A stretch of DNA of 13,855 nt from Candidatus Eiseniibacteriota bacterium (GTDB lineage Bacteria; JAFGKV01): assembly GCA_025453925.1 (NCBI GenBank), contig JALOPK010000055.1:1-13855 (forward strand), read 5' to 3'. The first letter of the stretch is position 1. Each line of letters starts with the position of its first letter. Below are positions 8,071 through 13,855 of this stretch, piece by piece. A program made the position numbers and the translations under genes. The notes under the pieces were generated by a model, which was not told the DNA's origin, did no database searches, and worked only from the letters and a program-made list of their open reading frames with translations.

Positions 8071-8619
8071 TCACGCGATGGGCTTGGGGGCAAGCACCAT
8101 CACCATTGTCACGCTCCGGCCGTCCAGTTGCGCATGCTGCTCAACGACACCGATGTCGGCAAGGTCGGCCGCGAACTTGTCGAGCAGAGCCCGCCCGCGC
8201 TCGGAGTGGGACTTCTCGCGGCCCCGGAAGAGTACGGAAACCTTCACTTTGTCGCGACCCTCGAGGAACTTCCTGGCGTTCTTGCACTTGAAGTCGTAGT
8301 CGTGATCATCAATCTTTGGTCGAAGGCGGACTTCCTTCACCTCAATCGTGTGTTGCTTCTTACGGGCTGTCCGCGCGCGCCTCGTGCGCTCGTATCTGAA
8401 CTTCCCGTAGTCAACTATCTTGCATACCGGCGGCTGCGCGTTGGGCGCCACCTCCACGAGGTCGACTCCCTGCTCCTCGGCAATGGCGAGGGCCTGGCGA
8501 ATGGGTATGACGCCAAGCTGGCTGCCGTCGTCGCCGATCACCCGCACCTGTGGCGCGGTGATCATTCGATTCACTCTAGTCCTGTCGGTCTCCGCATCGG
8601 GCTTCCACCTCCCGGTCAT
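8071..8619 (-). CDS. infC: Translation initiation factor IF-3
   Basis: Binds the 30S subunit, prevents premature 50S joining and checks start-codon and initiator-tRNA choice. From the ATG at 8619 it has 182 residues. The N-domain contains TAPQVRVIGDDGSQLG (21-36), the linker region PPVCKIVDYGKFRYE (63-77), and the C-domain EVKEVRLRP (93-101) through FRGREKSHSERG, all family hallmarks. The N-terminus is uncertain. The ATG at 8667 would place a perfect hairpin and an AGGAG-type site inside the gene and is unlikely. A GTG at about 8571 (AGGA 5 nt upstream) would give a minimal protein. The rare AUU start seen in many infC genes is not available in frame here. thrS, the usual upstream neighbour, is absent; tRNA-Val lies upstream instead. 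Confidence 0.95.
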   Translation of the reverse strand: MTGRWKPDAETDRTRVNRMITAPQVRVIGDDGSQLGVIPIRQALAIAEEQGVDLVEVAPNAQPPVCKIVDYGKFRYERTRRARTARKKQHTIEVKEVRLRPKIDDHDYDFKCKNARKFLEGRDKVKVSVLFRGREKSHSERGRALLDKFAADLADIGVVEQHAQLDGRSVTMVMVLAPKPIA

Positions 8620-8649
8620 ACAGTATCCGTAATCCTCTCCTTGCTCCTC

Positions 8650-8665
8650 GGGCACAAACGTGCCC
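8650..8665 (-). promoter_or_regulatory. infC leader hairpin
   Basis: A perfect six-pair stem, GGGCAC/GTGCCC, closes the tetraloop GTTT. It is followed at once by the purine-rich GAGGAGCAAGGAGAGG that serves infC. A second stem, CCGGC/GCCGG, lies further upstream near the tRNA-Val 3' end. They look like structured leader RNA between the tRNA and infC and may limit 5' decay or tune initiation. Function inferred. Confidence 0.4.
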
Positions 8666-8708
8666 ATCCGTTACTCATCCGGCTCCGCACGCCGGCTTCG
8701 CTTCAAAC

Positions 8709-8786
8709 TGGTGGGCGATACTGGACTTGAACCAGTGGCCTCTTGCATGTCAAGCAAGCACTCTAACCAAACTGAGCTAATCGCCC
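8709..8786 (-). tRNA. tRNA-Val(GAC)
   Basis: A 78-nt cloverleaf with acceptor stem GGGCGAT/ATCGCCC, D-arm GCTC..GAGT, anticodon stem CTTGC/GCAAG with loop TTGACAT (anticodon GAC, reading GUC and GUU), and T-arm ACTGG-TTCAAGT-CCAGT. Discriminator A is followed by an encoded CCA. It lies 64 nt after rpsR and upstream of infC. Confidence 0.97.
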
Positions 8787-8850
8787 ACGCACAGGTTTCT
8801 GCACCCACACTTCATCAACTAAGGCCGCTTTGCCGGCCAGTCAAGCCAGC

Positions 8851-9075
8851 CTATCGGTGCCGGGTACAGAACGGCAAGAGCGCGAGATGACGGGCCCGCT
8901 TGATCTCACGGGCCAGGAGCCGCTGCTCATGGGCGCCGATTCGTGTTGCCTTCCGCGGGAGGATCTTCCCCTGGTCGGTGACGAACCTGCGCACCGCTTC
9001 GAGGTTCTTGTAGTCGATCTCGTCCACGCGAATCTTGGGCCGCAGTATCCGCCGTCTATCCCTGCCCGTTATCAT
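8851..9075 (-). CDS. rpsR: 30S ribosomal protein S18
   Basis: Small-subunit protein that pairs with S6 on the 30S platform. It has 74 residues. IDYKNLEAVRRFVTDQGKIL (about 20-39), followed by PRKATR and the C-terminal REIKRARHLALLPF, matches S18 closely. The N-terminal region where zinc-type S18 proteins carry paired cysteines has none; the only Cys is near the C-terminus. A strong GAGGAGGAATGG precedes the ATG at 9075. The usual partners rpsF, ssb and rplI are not nearby; instead it follows rpmB by 24 nt. Whether this is the only S18 gene of the genome cannot be told here. Confidence 0.95.
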   Translation of the reverse strand: MITGRDRRRILRPKIRVDEIDYKNLEAVRRFVTDQGKILPRKATRIGAHEQRLLAREIKRARHLALLPFCTRHR

Positions 9076-9099
9076 CCATTCCTCCTCGGTTCGATCTGT

Positions 9100-9327
9100 C
9101 TAACGGAGAACGCCCGCGGACCGCAGAGTCGCCGCGACACCATTCTTCGTCATAGTTCGCAGGGCGCGAGTCGACACCCGCACTCGGATCCAGCGTCCCT
9201 CCTCCGGGATCCAGAGACGCTTCCTTTGGAGATTGGGTAGCTGGCGTCGCTTCGTTCGGTTATTGGCATGCGAAACCCGGTTCCCCACCAAGGGTCCCCT
9301 GCCGGTCACACAGCATCGTCTCGACAT
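9100..9327 (-). CDS. rpmB: 50S ribosomal protein L28
   Basis: Small basic 50S protein of 75 residues. [20 protein letters not shown] followed by ANNRTKRR and [13 protein letters not shown] matches the L28 N-terminal half, and LRVS-like [16 protein letters not shown] the second half. It resembles the proteobacterial form rather than the four-cysteine zinc form. The ATG has GGAGGAGCG directly upstream. Often rpmB is followed by rpmG (L33); here rpsR follows instead. The leader contains two small hairpins, noted separately. Confidence 0.95.
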   Translation of the reverse strand: MSRRCCVTGRGPLVGNRVSHANNRTKRRQLPNLQRKRLWIPEEGRWIRVRVSTRALRTMTKNGVAATLRSAGVLR

Positions 9328-9388
9328 CGCTCCTCCATCCGAGGCCCAGGCGGGCCTGATTAAAGCGCTCGAATCATACCGCCGGCCG

Positions 9389-9420
9389 CTCCCTCACGAG
9401 GAGTGACTGACGATTCAGTC
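9389..9420 (-). other. Tandem hairpins upstream of rpmB
   Basis: In the 132-nt gap between the TPR-like gene and rpmB, the transcript can form GACTGA-ATCG-TCAGTC (9420-9405, six perfect pairs) followed by CTCCT-CGTGA-GGGAG (9403-9389, five pairs with one G-U). No U-run follows, so they are not clear terminators. They could separate the upstream transcript or act as an rpmB leader. Confidence 0.35.
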
Positions 9421-9459
9421 GGCGCGCAGTGTGTGCAGTGCCGGTCGACACCCTCATCA

Positions 9460-10161
9460 TCACGAAGAGAGCCCCAGCATCCTTTGCTGCGCCTGAAGCT
9501 CACCCAGCAGGATCCGCGCATCGCCGATCCTGCCGTACTCAGGATACTTCTCGATGAGTCGCTCCAACGCGCCGATGGCCCGCGCCTTGTCCGCCGTCTT
9601 AGACAGGGCCAGGCCAGCCAGATACAGGCAGTCCCGGGCAACCGGGACCTCGCCGAAGCGATCCGCAACCGCCAGGTATCCGTCACCGGCTTCTGCCAGC
9701 TTCCCGAGTTCGGCATCGCAGTCAGCGACCCCCTTGGCGGCGGACGCCTTGAGAAACGGATCATCAATGCCCCGGTGGCGCCGGAACTCGTCGAACAGCG
9801 ACCGCGCCGCGGCGAAGTCACGATCCTCGAACTTGATATGCGCCAGATAGTAGGCCGCTCGCTTCCCGGGGTTCGTACCGCCACGCCCAGCAGAGATCTC
9901 CGTGAGCAGTTCCACGGCCTTGGCCCGTTCACCAGTCTGCAGCATGAGGAGGGCGCGACCGAAATCGGTGTCAGCCTCGGCCTTTCTTGATGCCCGGTAG
10001 GCGGACACCCCCCACACCACCACCACCAGGGCAATCACCGCCATACCCACAGAAATGGCGCGGTTGCGATGCCGGGTGAGATACCGCCAGCCTTGGAGTG
10101 TTCTTTCAATGACCGGATCGTGTTTGATCTCTTTCTTCGTCAGCCGTTTTCTCGGCGCCAC
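9460..10161 (-). CDS. Membrane-anchored TPR-like protein
   Basis: A 233-residue protein of unproven function. A basic N-terminus (residues 1-35, many Lys/Arg) precedes one hydrophobic segment (about 36-53, SVGMAVIALVVVVWGVSAY). The positive-inside pattern suggests a signal anchor with the rest outside the cytoplasm. From about 64 to 225 it is helical and repeats TPR-like units: FGRALLMLQTGERAKAVELL, AYYLAHIKFEDRDFAAARSL, then GVADCDAELGKLAEAGDGYL and LAGLALSKTADKARAIGALE. The layout resembles YfgM/anchor-TPR proteins that help exported-protein folding, but similarity of arrangement does not prove function. The GTG start at 10161 follows a strong GAGGAG. It lies downstream of tRNA-Arg and upstream of rpmB. 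Confidence 0.88.
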   Translation of the reverse strand: MAPRKRLTKKEIKHDPVIERTLQGWRYLTRHRNRAISVGMAVIALVVVVWGVSAYRASRKAEADTDFGRALLMLQTGERAKAVELLTEISAGRGGTNPGKRAAYYLAHIKFEDRDFAAARSLFDEFRRHRGIDDPFLKASAAKGVADCDAELGKLAEAGDGYLAVADRFGEVPVARDCLYLAGLALSKTADKARAIGALERLIEKYPEYGRIGDARILLGELQAQQRMLGLSS

Positions 10162-10226
10162 GGCTCCTCCTCATTTACGTGACCAGGCCGAGTGTGCCAG
10201 GGAAGCGCGCACCAGCCACTGGAAAT

Positions 10227-10304
10227 TGGCGCCCCCGGCAAGACTCGAACTTGCGGCAAACGGTTTAGGAAACCGCTGCTCTATCCTAACTGAGCTACGG
10301 GGGC
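10227..10304 (-). tRNA. tRNA-Arg(CCT)
   Basis: A 78-nt cloverleaf with acceptor GCCCCCG/CGGGGGC, D-arm GCTC..GAGC, anticodon stem GCGGT/ACCGT with loop TTCCTAA (anticodon CCT, reading AGG), and T-arm GCAAG-TTCGAGT-CTTGC. Discriminator G and CCA are encoded. Its 5' end lies 10 nt after the apt stop codon, so it is probably cut from the apt transcript or driven from inside apt. Confidence 0.97.
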
Positions 10305-10314
10305 GAGCTCAGCC

Positions 10315-10839
10315 CTATGCTTCTGATGCATAGGCAATGTAACTCTCGACAGGATACCTTTCCAGCTTGCGCCGTCCACTGAGAAACGCCAGCTCGATCA
10401 GGAACCCCACATCCACCACCTCTCCGCCAAGTTGTTCGGCGAGGCGGATGGCGGCAAGTGCCGTTCCACCCGTGGCAAGCAAATCGTCGACGACCGCAAC
10501 CCTGTCACCCTCGACTATCGCGTCGCGGTGAATCTCCAGTGAGTCAGTGCCATACTCAAGGGAGTAGCTCTCGCGGATCGTCAGCCAGGGGAGTTTTCCG
10601 GGCTTGCGCGCCAGCGCCAGAGGGACCCTCAGATGGTGGGCCAAAGCGCCGCCGAATATAAACCCGCGCGCCTCAATCGCAAGGATCCTGGTCACTCCAC
10701 GGGAACGAAGCCGTTCCGCCCACGCCTCGATCACGCCCGAAAACGCCTCGGCATCACCGAGCAGAGTCGTGATGTCTTTGAACACGATTCCCGGCTTCGG
10801 GAAGTCCGGGATTGAGCGAATCAGACCAGCCAGTTCCAT
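10315..10839 (-). CDS. apt: Adenine phosphoribosyltransferase
   Basis: Purine salvage enzyme that joins adenine and PRPP to make AMP; cytoplasmic homodimer. It has 174 residues, the usual size. IRSIPDFPKPGIVFKDITTL (7-26) is the Apt N-terminal signature. EARGFIFG (56-63), the flexible-loop segment SYSLEYGTDSLEIHRD (91-106) and the PRPP-binding VAVVDDLLATGGTA (114-127) follow in order. The ATG at 10839 has GGAGGG upstream. A tRNA-Arg gene starts 10 nt after the stop. The acylphosphatase gene lies 126 nt upstream. Confidence 0.97.
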   Translation of the reverse strand: MELAGLIRSIPDFPKPGIVFKDITTLLGDAEAFSGVIEAWAERLRSRGVTRILAIEARGFIFGGALAHHLRVPLALARKPGKLPWLTIRESYSLEYGTDSLEIHRDAIVEGDRVAVVDDLLATGGTALAAIRLAEQLGGEVVDVGFLIELAFLSGRRKLERYPVESYIAYASEA

Positions 10840-10896
10840 ATACCCTCCATCCCGGCTTCGTCGGCCGGACGCCCACTGGACTCAAATCGTTTCTCG

Positions 10897-10906
10897 GGAG
10901 ATCTCC
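10897..10906. repeat. Perfect 10-bp palindrome upstream of apt
   Basis: GGAGATCTCC reads the same on both strands and lies in the 126-nt gap before apt, about 58 nt before its start. It could be an operator half-site pair or an RNA hairpin, but one such palindrome can arise by chance in GC-rich DNA. The rest of this gap holds only a weak CCGGC/GCCGG stem. Confidence 0.25.
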
Positions 10907-10965
10907 TCCGTCGTGACGATCCACCCCTCCCTCGACCGGCGGTCAGAGACGGTGGCCCGACGGCG

Positions 10966-11241
10966 CTAGAACACCACACGAAACTCATCACTCTCGGCCT
11001 GAACGGGGATCTCCTGCCACTCGACGAGCTGGACATGGGACAGCCGCGAGCCTTCCCAAAGCTGTGATTCCAGCGCCGCCAACGCCTCGGATTCCCCCTG
11101 AGCCTCGATCTGTACGGAACCATCATCGTCGTTCCTGACCCACCCCGCCAACCCGAGCGATCGTGCACGGCGAAAGGCGAACCAGCGGAAGCCAACCCCC
11201 TGTACGCGGCCCCGAACGATGATGCGCCGCCGCTCAACCAT
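10966..11241 (-). CDS. acyP: Acylphosphatase
   Basis: Hydrolyses acyl phosphates such as 1,3-bisphosphoglycerate or carbamoyl phosphate; small cytoplasmic enzyme. From the ATG at 11241 it has 91 residues, the typical size. VRGRVQGVGFRWFAFRRA (9-26) is the phosphate-binding loop with catalytic Arg at about 19. GLAGWVRNDDDGSVQIEAQG (30-49) supplies the catalytic Asn at about 37. The C-terminal strand FRVVF is also conserved in pattern. The ATG at 11250 would add only MCS and is less likely. The start overlaps the preceding gene by 8 nt. Confidence 0.95.
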   Translation of the reverse strand: MVERRRIIVRGRVQGVGFRWFAFRRARSLGLAGWVRNDDDGSVQIEAQGESEALAALESQLWEGSRLSHVQLVEWQEIPVQAESDEFRVVF

Positions 11242-11698
11242 TGAGCACACCCATCAACCAGGAGACAGCGGCCTCGGGAGTCTCGGAGTGGTGGATCGGT
11301 AGCTCCGACATGCTCCACGTCGACAATCCCGCCAGGGGCAGGCCGAGTTGCGCGGCGAGGCAGAGCTCAGAGAGCGTGCCCAGCTGCCCTTCAACGGCCA
11401 GCACGCCGTCAGCGGAGCTCACGATGGCCCAATTCCGGCCATAGCCCATACCGGGAGATATCACCGCATCCGCCCATGGATTGGCGTCGCCACGATCACC
11501 CGGCACGATCCCAATGGCCAGCCCGCCCGCCTCATGAGCGCCGCGGCAGGCCGCCTCCATGACGCCGCCGAGCCCTCCGCAGAGCACCACGGTGCCACGG
11601 CTGGCGAGGAGTTGGCCGGCCTCGTAGGCCAGTTGGTAGCCCCGGGGCGTTGGCCGGGAGGCGCCGATAACCGCTATCTGAATCCGTCGGGCGCCCAT
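11234..11698 (-). CDS. TIGR00725/LOG-like Rossmann protein
   Basis: A 154-residue protein of the SLOG/lysine-decarboxylase-like nucleotide-binding superfamily, closest to the uncharacterised TIGR00725 group. Visible are IAVIGASR (8-15), the glycine-rich VVLCGGLGGVMEAACRGAHE (37-56), AGGLAIGIVPG (57-67) and the conserved GMGYGRNWAIVSSADGVLAV (83-102). At 102-111 it reads VEGQLGTLSE. Relatives usually carry GGGxGTxSE or PGGxGTxxE there, so two glycines are replaced by Glu and Gln while GTLSE remains. True LOG proteins cleave cytokinin nucleotides; that activity is not implied here. It overlaps the acylphosphatase gene and starts 26 nt after tRNA-Pro. Confidence 0.88.
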   Translation of the reverse strand: MGARRIQIAVIGASRPTPRGYQLAYEAGQLLASRGTVVLCGGLGGVMEAACRGAHEAGGLAIGIVPGDRGDANPWADAVISPGMGYGRNWAIVSSADGVLAVEGQLGTLSELCLAAQLGLPLAGLSTWSMSELPIHHSETPEAAVSWLMGVLNG

Positions 11699-11724
11699 CG
11701 GCCGCTCTCTCAGGCGTTCACCTC

Positions 11725-11801
<77 letters not shown>

Positions 11802-11812
11802 AGTATCTTCCG

Positions 11813-12436
11813 TCACTTGAGCAGTACTTTCGCGAGGTAGAATCCAACCACCAGGAGAACAAAGAAGAGCACGCTCAAGAGGTTGAAGTACCGATCTATG
11901 AAGCTCTTCACGCCGGGTCCGAACACCTTGATGAGCCCGGCGACCAGGAAAAACCGCGCTCCTCGGGAGAGGAGTGAAGCGATCACGAGTGTGGGAAAAT
12001 AGATGTGGCAGGCGCCGCCCGCAATGGTGAATACTTTGTAGGGTATCGGCGTGAATCCGGCGGCGGCCACCAGAAGGAAGGCGTTCCCCTGATAGCTGCG
12101 CACAACCGATTCCCACTGATGCTCGAGATGATAGAACCCGATGATGTGAGCTCCGACAACCTCGTAGAGTTCGGCACCGATGAGGTACCCAACCATCCCG
12201 CCCAGTACGCTTCCAACCGTGGAGATGGCGGCGTAGCGCAGCGCCAAGCGCTGGGTGGCGACTGCCATTGCGATGAGCAGCACATCGGGCGGAATCGGGA
12301 AGAACGATGATTCGGCGAACGCCAGGATGAACAGCGCGATGACCGCCTGTCTTGTCTCGGCCCACGCCAGGACCCAGTCGTACATCACCCGCATGACGCG
12401 GGCCGGCCAACGCAGCACCCGGCTCACTATGCCCAC
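11813..12436 (-). CDS. YqaA-like DedA/VTT-family membrane protein
   Basis: Integral inner-membrane protein of the VTT (DedA) superfamily, in which several members move lipids such as undecaprenyl phosphate or phosphatidylethanolamine. The substrate of the YqaA branch is not established. From the GTG at 12436 it has 207 residues. Hydrophobic segments lie at about 30-60, 68-90, 118-142, 148-168 and 186-205. The motif FAESSFFPIPPDVLL (40-54) and the second re-entrant-like FTPIPYKVFTIAGG (128-141) are the YqaA hallmarks, followed by LLSRGARFFL (155-164). The GTG is chosen because GGGAGGAG ends 4 nt upstream; an earlier start would add a basic, non-family extension inside pcm. It overlaps pcm by 10 nt and follows surE-pcm, an order seen in several Gram-negative lineages. 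Confidence 0.9.
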   Translation of the reverse strand: MGIVSRVLRWPARVMRVMYDWVLAWAETRQAVIALFILAFAESSFFPIPPDVLLIAMAVATQRLALRYAAISTVGSVLGGMVGYLIGAELYEVVGAHIIGFYHLEHQWESVVRSYQGNAFLLVAAAGFTPIPYKVFTIAGGACHIYFPTLVIASLLSRGARFFLVAGLIKVFGPGVKSFIDRYFNLLSVLFFVLLVVGFYLAKVLLK

Positions 12437-13128
12437 AGGTCTCCTCCCGGATCTCCCCCTCCGCGCATTCCGGGGCCGGAGGTCTGGCATGCCGACTTCT
12501 CGGACCAGCCCCACCTCCCCAGAAGCGGAACGAAATTGCAGGGCTCCAGCACGGTGCTCATCAACCGACCGCTGATGCCCCTGGTAATGCGAATCAGCCG
12601 CTGGTTCCGACGCTCACCCGCCGGCACCACCATCACTCCTCCCCGTCCAAGTTGCTCAGGCAGGGGCTCCGGCACCCGGGGACACGCCGCCGTCACCACA
12701 ATCCTGTCGTAGGGCGCGTGCGCCGGCCATCCGTCCCCGCCGTCCCCCCACCGCACGAGCACCTGCAGATAGCCCAGCTTGTCGAGAAGCTTGCGGGCCG
12801 CTCTCGATAGTTCCGCGACCCGCTCCACACTGTAGACCTTGCACCCCAGCTCCGCCATCACCGCGGCCTGGTAGCCCGACCCGGTCCCGATCTCCAGAAT
12901 CCGCTCCCCTCCTCGGAGAAGTAGGGCTTCACATAGAAGAACGACGGTCTCTACCGAGCTGATCGTCTGCTCTCCGCCGATGGGCAACGCATATCCGGCG
13001 TAGGCCAGCGGCCCCAGCGAAGGCGAGATGAACCGCTCCCGGGGGACACGCTCCATCGCCTGGAGGATACGATCCCTCCCCAGCACGCTACCCCGTGGAG
13101 TTTTCCGTGTCGGCACGTCAGCCGCCAT
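12427..13128 (-). CDS. pcm: Protein-L-isoaspartate O-methyltransferase
   Basis: Uses S-adenosylmethionine to methylate isoaspartyl residues, starting their repair in aged proteins. It has 233 residues, slightly longer than the usual 205-225. AGYALPIGGEQTIS (44-57) is the substrate-site region, ILEIGTGSGYQAAVMAELG (77-95) is SAM motif I, APYDRIVVTAACPRVP (138-153) is motif II, and GGVMVVPAG (163-171) and FVPLLGRWGW (199-208) close the domain. Two oddities: relatives usually read GxGQTISQP where this has GGEQTISSV, and about 25 residues follow the normal end, rich in Gly. The ATG lies within the end of surE (11-nt overlap), so the pair is probably translationally coupled. Confidence 0.94.
   Translation of the reverse strand: MAADVPTRKTPRGSVLGRDRILQAMERVPRERFISPSLGPLAYAGYALPIGGEQTISSVETVVLLCEALLLRGGERILEIGTGSGYQAAVMAELGCKVYSVERVAELSRAARKLLDKLGYLQVLVRWGDGGDGWPAHAPYDRIVVTAACPRVPEPLPEQLGRGGVMVVPAGERRNQRLIRITRGISGRLMSTVLEPCNFVPLLGRWGWSEKSACQTSGPGMRGGGDPGGDLWA
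12441..12448 (-). promoter_or_regulatory. Ribosome binding site deciding the YqaA-like start
   Basis: GGGAGGAG inside the end of pcm, four bases before the GTG at 12436. It places the start just before the pcm stop and argues against start codons further upstream. Confidence 0.55.
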
Positions 13129-13855
13129 GGAGCGCCGCCTGTACCGACATCAGGTCAACGAGGTCCGTGCGGGTAAGATCCTGCCCCAGGGGGGTTACCG
13201 ACACAAGGCCGGCGGCCACGGCCGCATGGTCGGAGCCCTCGTCGTCCTCCCACTCGGCGTGCCCGCCGCCGATCCAGCAGCCACGCTGCCCATTGGGACC
13301 GTGAAACGGCGTGACGAAATCCCGATACTGCCGGCGTCCCAAACGGGTCGCCCGCAGGCCCGAGTATCCCCCCGGCACGTTCACGTTCAGGATGACCCCT
13401 GTCGGCACCTGCCCGCCCGCGAGAAACTGCGCCAGCCAGAGGCCGACATCTGCAGCCAGAGGCAGGTGTTCACTATCCCGCGAGGCCAGAGACAAGGCAG
13501 CCGCCGGGATCCCGGCCATCGCCGCCTCCAGCGCCGCGGCGACCGTCCCGGAGTAGAACACGTCCTGCCCGAGATTCGGCCCGTGGTTGATACCGGAGAG
13601 CACCACGTCCGGGGAGCGGTCGAGGATACAGTGAAGCGCGATGACGATGCAATCGACCGGGGTGCCGTCGACGGCGTGCACACCGGGCGCGACTTCGCTG
13701 AACCGGATCGGCCGGTCTATGGTCAACTTATGTCCCGTCGCGCTGCAGTTCTGCTCCGGCGCGCACACGACAACCTCGGCGTGGCATCGCAGACGTTCGC
13801 GAAGTACCCCGATTCCCTCGGCCCCCACACCGTCGTCGTTGGTGAGCAGTACGAG
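13118..13855 (-). CDS. surE: 5'/3'-nucleotidase SurE, N-terminus cut by window edge
   Basis: Metal-dependent phosphatase acting on nucleoside monophosphates and short polyphosphates; a stationary-phase survival protein in many bacteria. 245 residues are visible and only the first few codons lie beyond the right edge. LVLLTNDDG (1-9) gives the Asp pair that binds the metal. APEQNCSATG (32-41) holds the Ser ligand at about 38, and VVLSGINHGPNLGQDVFYSG (84-103) holds the Asn ligand at about 90. The core ILNVNVP and the C-terminal VSVTPL are also family features. The loop reads NCSATG where NRSGAS is usual, a mild change. pcm follows with an overlap. Confidence 0.96.
   Translation of the reverse strand, partial: LVLLTNDDGVGAEGIGVLRERLRCHAEVVVCAPEQNCSATGHKLTIDRPIRFSEVAPGVHAVDGTPVDCIVIALHCILDRSPDVVLSGINHGPNLGQDVFYSGTVAAALEAAMAGIPAAALSLASRDSEHLPLAADVGLWLAQFLAGGQVPTGVILNVNVPGGYSGLRATRLGRRQYRDFVTPFHGPNGQRGCWIGGGHAEWEDDEGSDHAAVAAGLVSVTPLGQDLTRTDLVDLMSVQAALHGG

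Noticed and set aside
8816-8844. Sigma70-type promoter before tRNA-Val
   Set aside because: TTGACT is a good -35, but the hexamer 17 nt later is TAGTTG, which matches the -10 consensus at only two positions. Not strong enough to annotate.
12437-12514. Upstream start of the YqaA-like gene at 12514
   Set aside because: It would add an Arg-rich extension lying fully within pcm and unlike the family. The GTG at 12436 has a strong ribosome binding site.

Overview
The window is a GC-rich stretch of bacterial chromosome holding housekeeping genes. Every gene I can support lies on the minus strand, so transcription runs from the right edge (13855) to the left edge (1). Ribosome binding sites are mostly strong GGAGG-type sequences, GTG and TTG starts are common, and all three tRNA genes encode their own 3' CCA. 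The gene content (MEP isoprenoid pathway, ZapA, RNase Y, Exo VII, and the surE-pcm pair followed by a YqaA-like membrane protein) fits a Gram-negative bacterium. The order recalls deltaproteobacterial and related uncultured lineages, but I cannot fix the phylum. I see no mobile element, phage, CRISPR array or horizontally acquired island.

Layout in transcription order: surE (cut by the right edge), pcm and a YqaA/DedA-like membrane protein form an overlapping cluster that runs into tRNA-Pro(CGG). Next come a TIGR00725-type Rossmann protein overlapping an acylphosphatase, then apt (adenine salvage) with tRNA-Arg(CCT) only 10 nt after its stop. A membrane-anchored TPR-like protein follows, then rpmB and rpsR, then tRNA-Val(GAC). 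The infC-rpmI-rplT translation cluster comes next. Where many bacteria have pheS-pheT, here there is a short coiled-coil protein overlapping zapA, so this is a possible ZapB/ZapA-like division pair. A 6S RNA candidate follows zapA, then rny (RNase Y). Finally xseA-xseB-ispA-dxs-nadK overlap or nearly abut, and nadK is cut by the left edge.

Functional themes are translation (IF-3, L35, L20, L28, S18, three tRNAs), RNA and DNA turnover (RNase Y, Exo VII), isoprenoid synthesis (Dxs feeding IspA), NADP supply (NadK, whose product the MEP pathway uses), and repair of metabolite or protein damage (SurE, Pcm, acylphosphatase).

I found no clearly new biological system. The best items for a second look are the 6S RNA candidate, the ZapB-like gene, a hairpin placing the rpmI ribosome binding site in its loop, the altered nucleotide-binding motif of the TIGR00725 protein, and tRNA genes packed directly behind protein genes.
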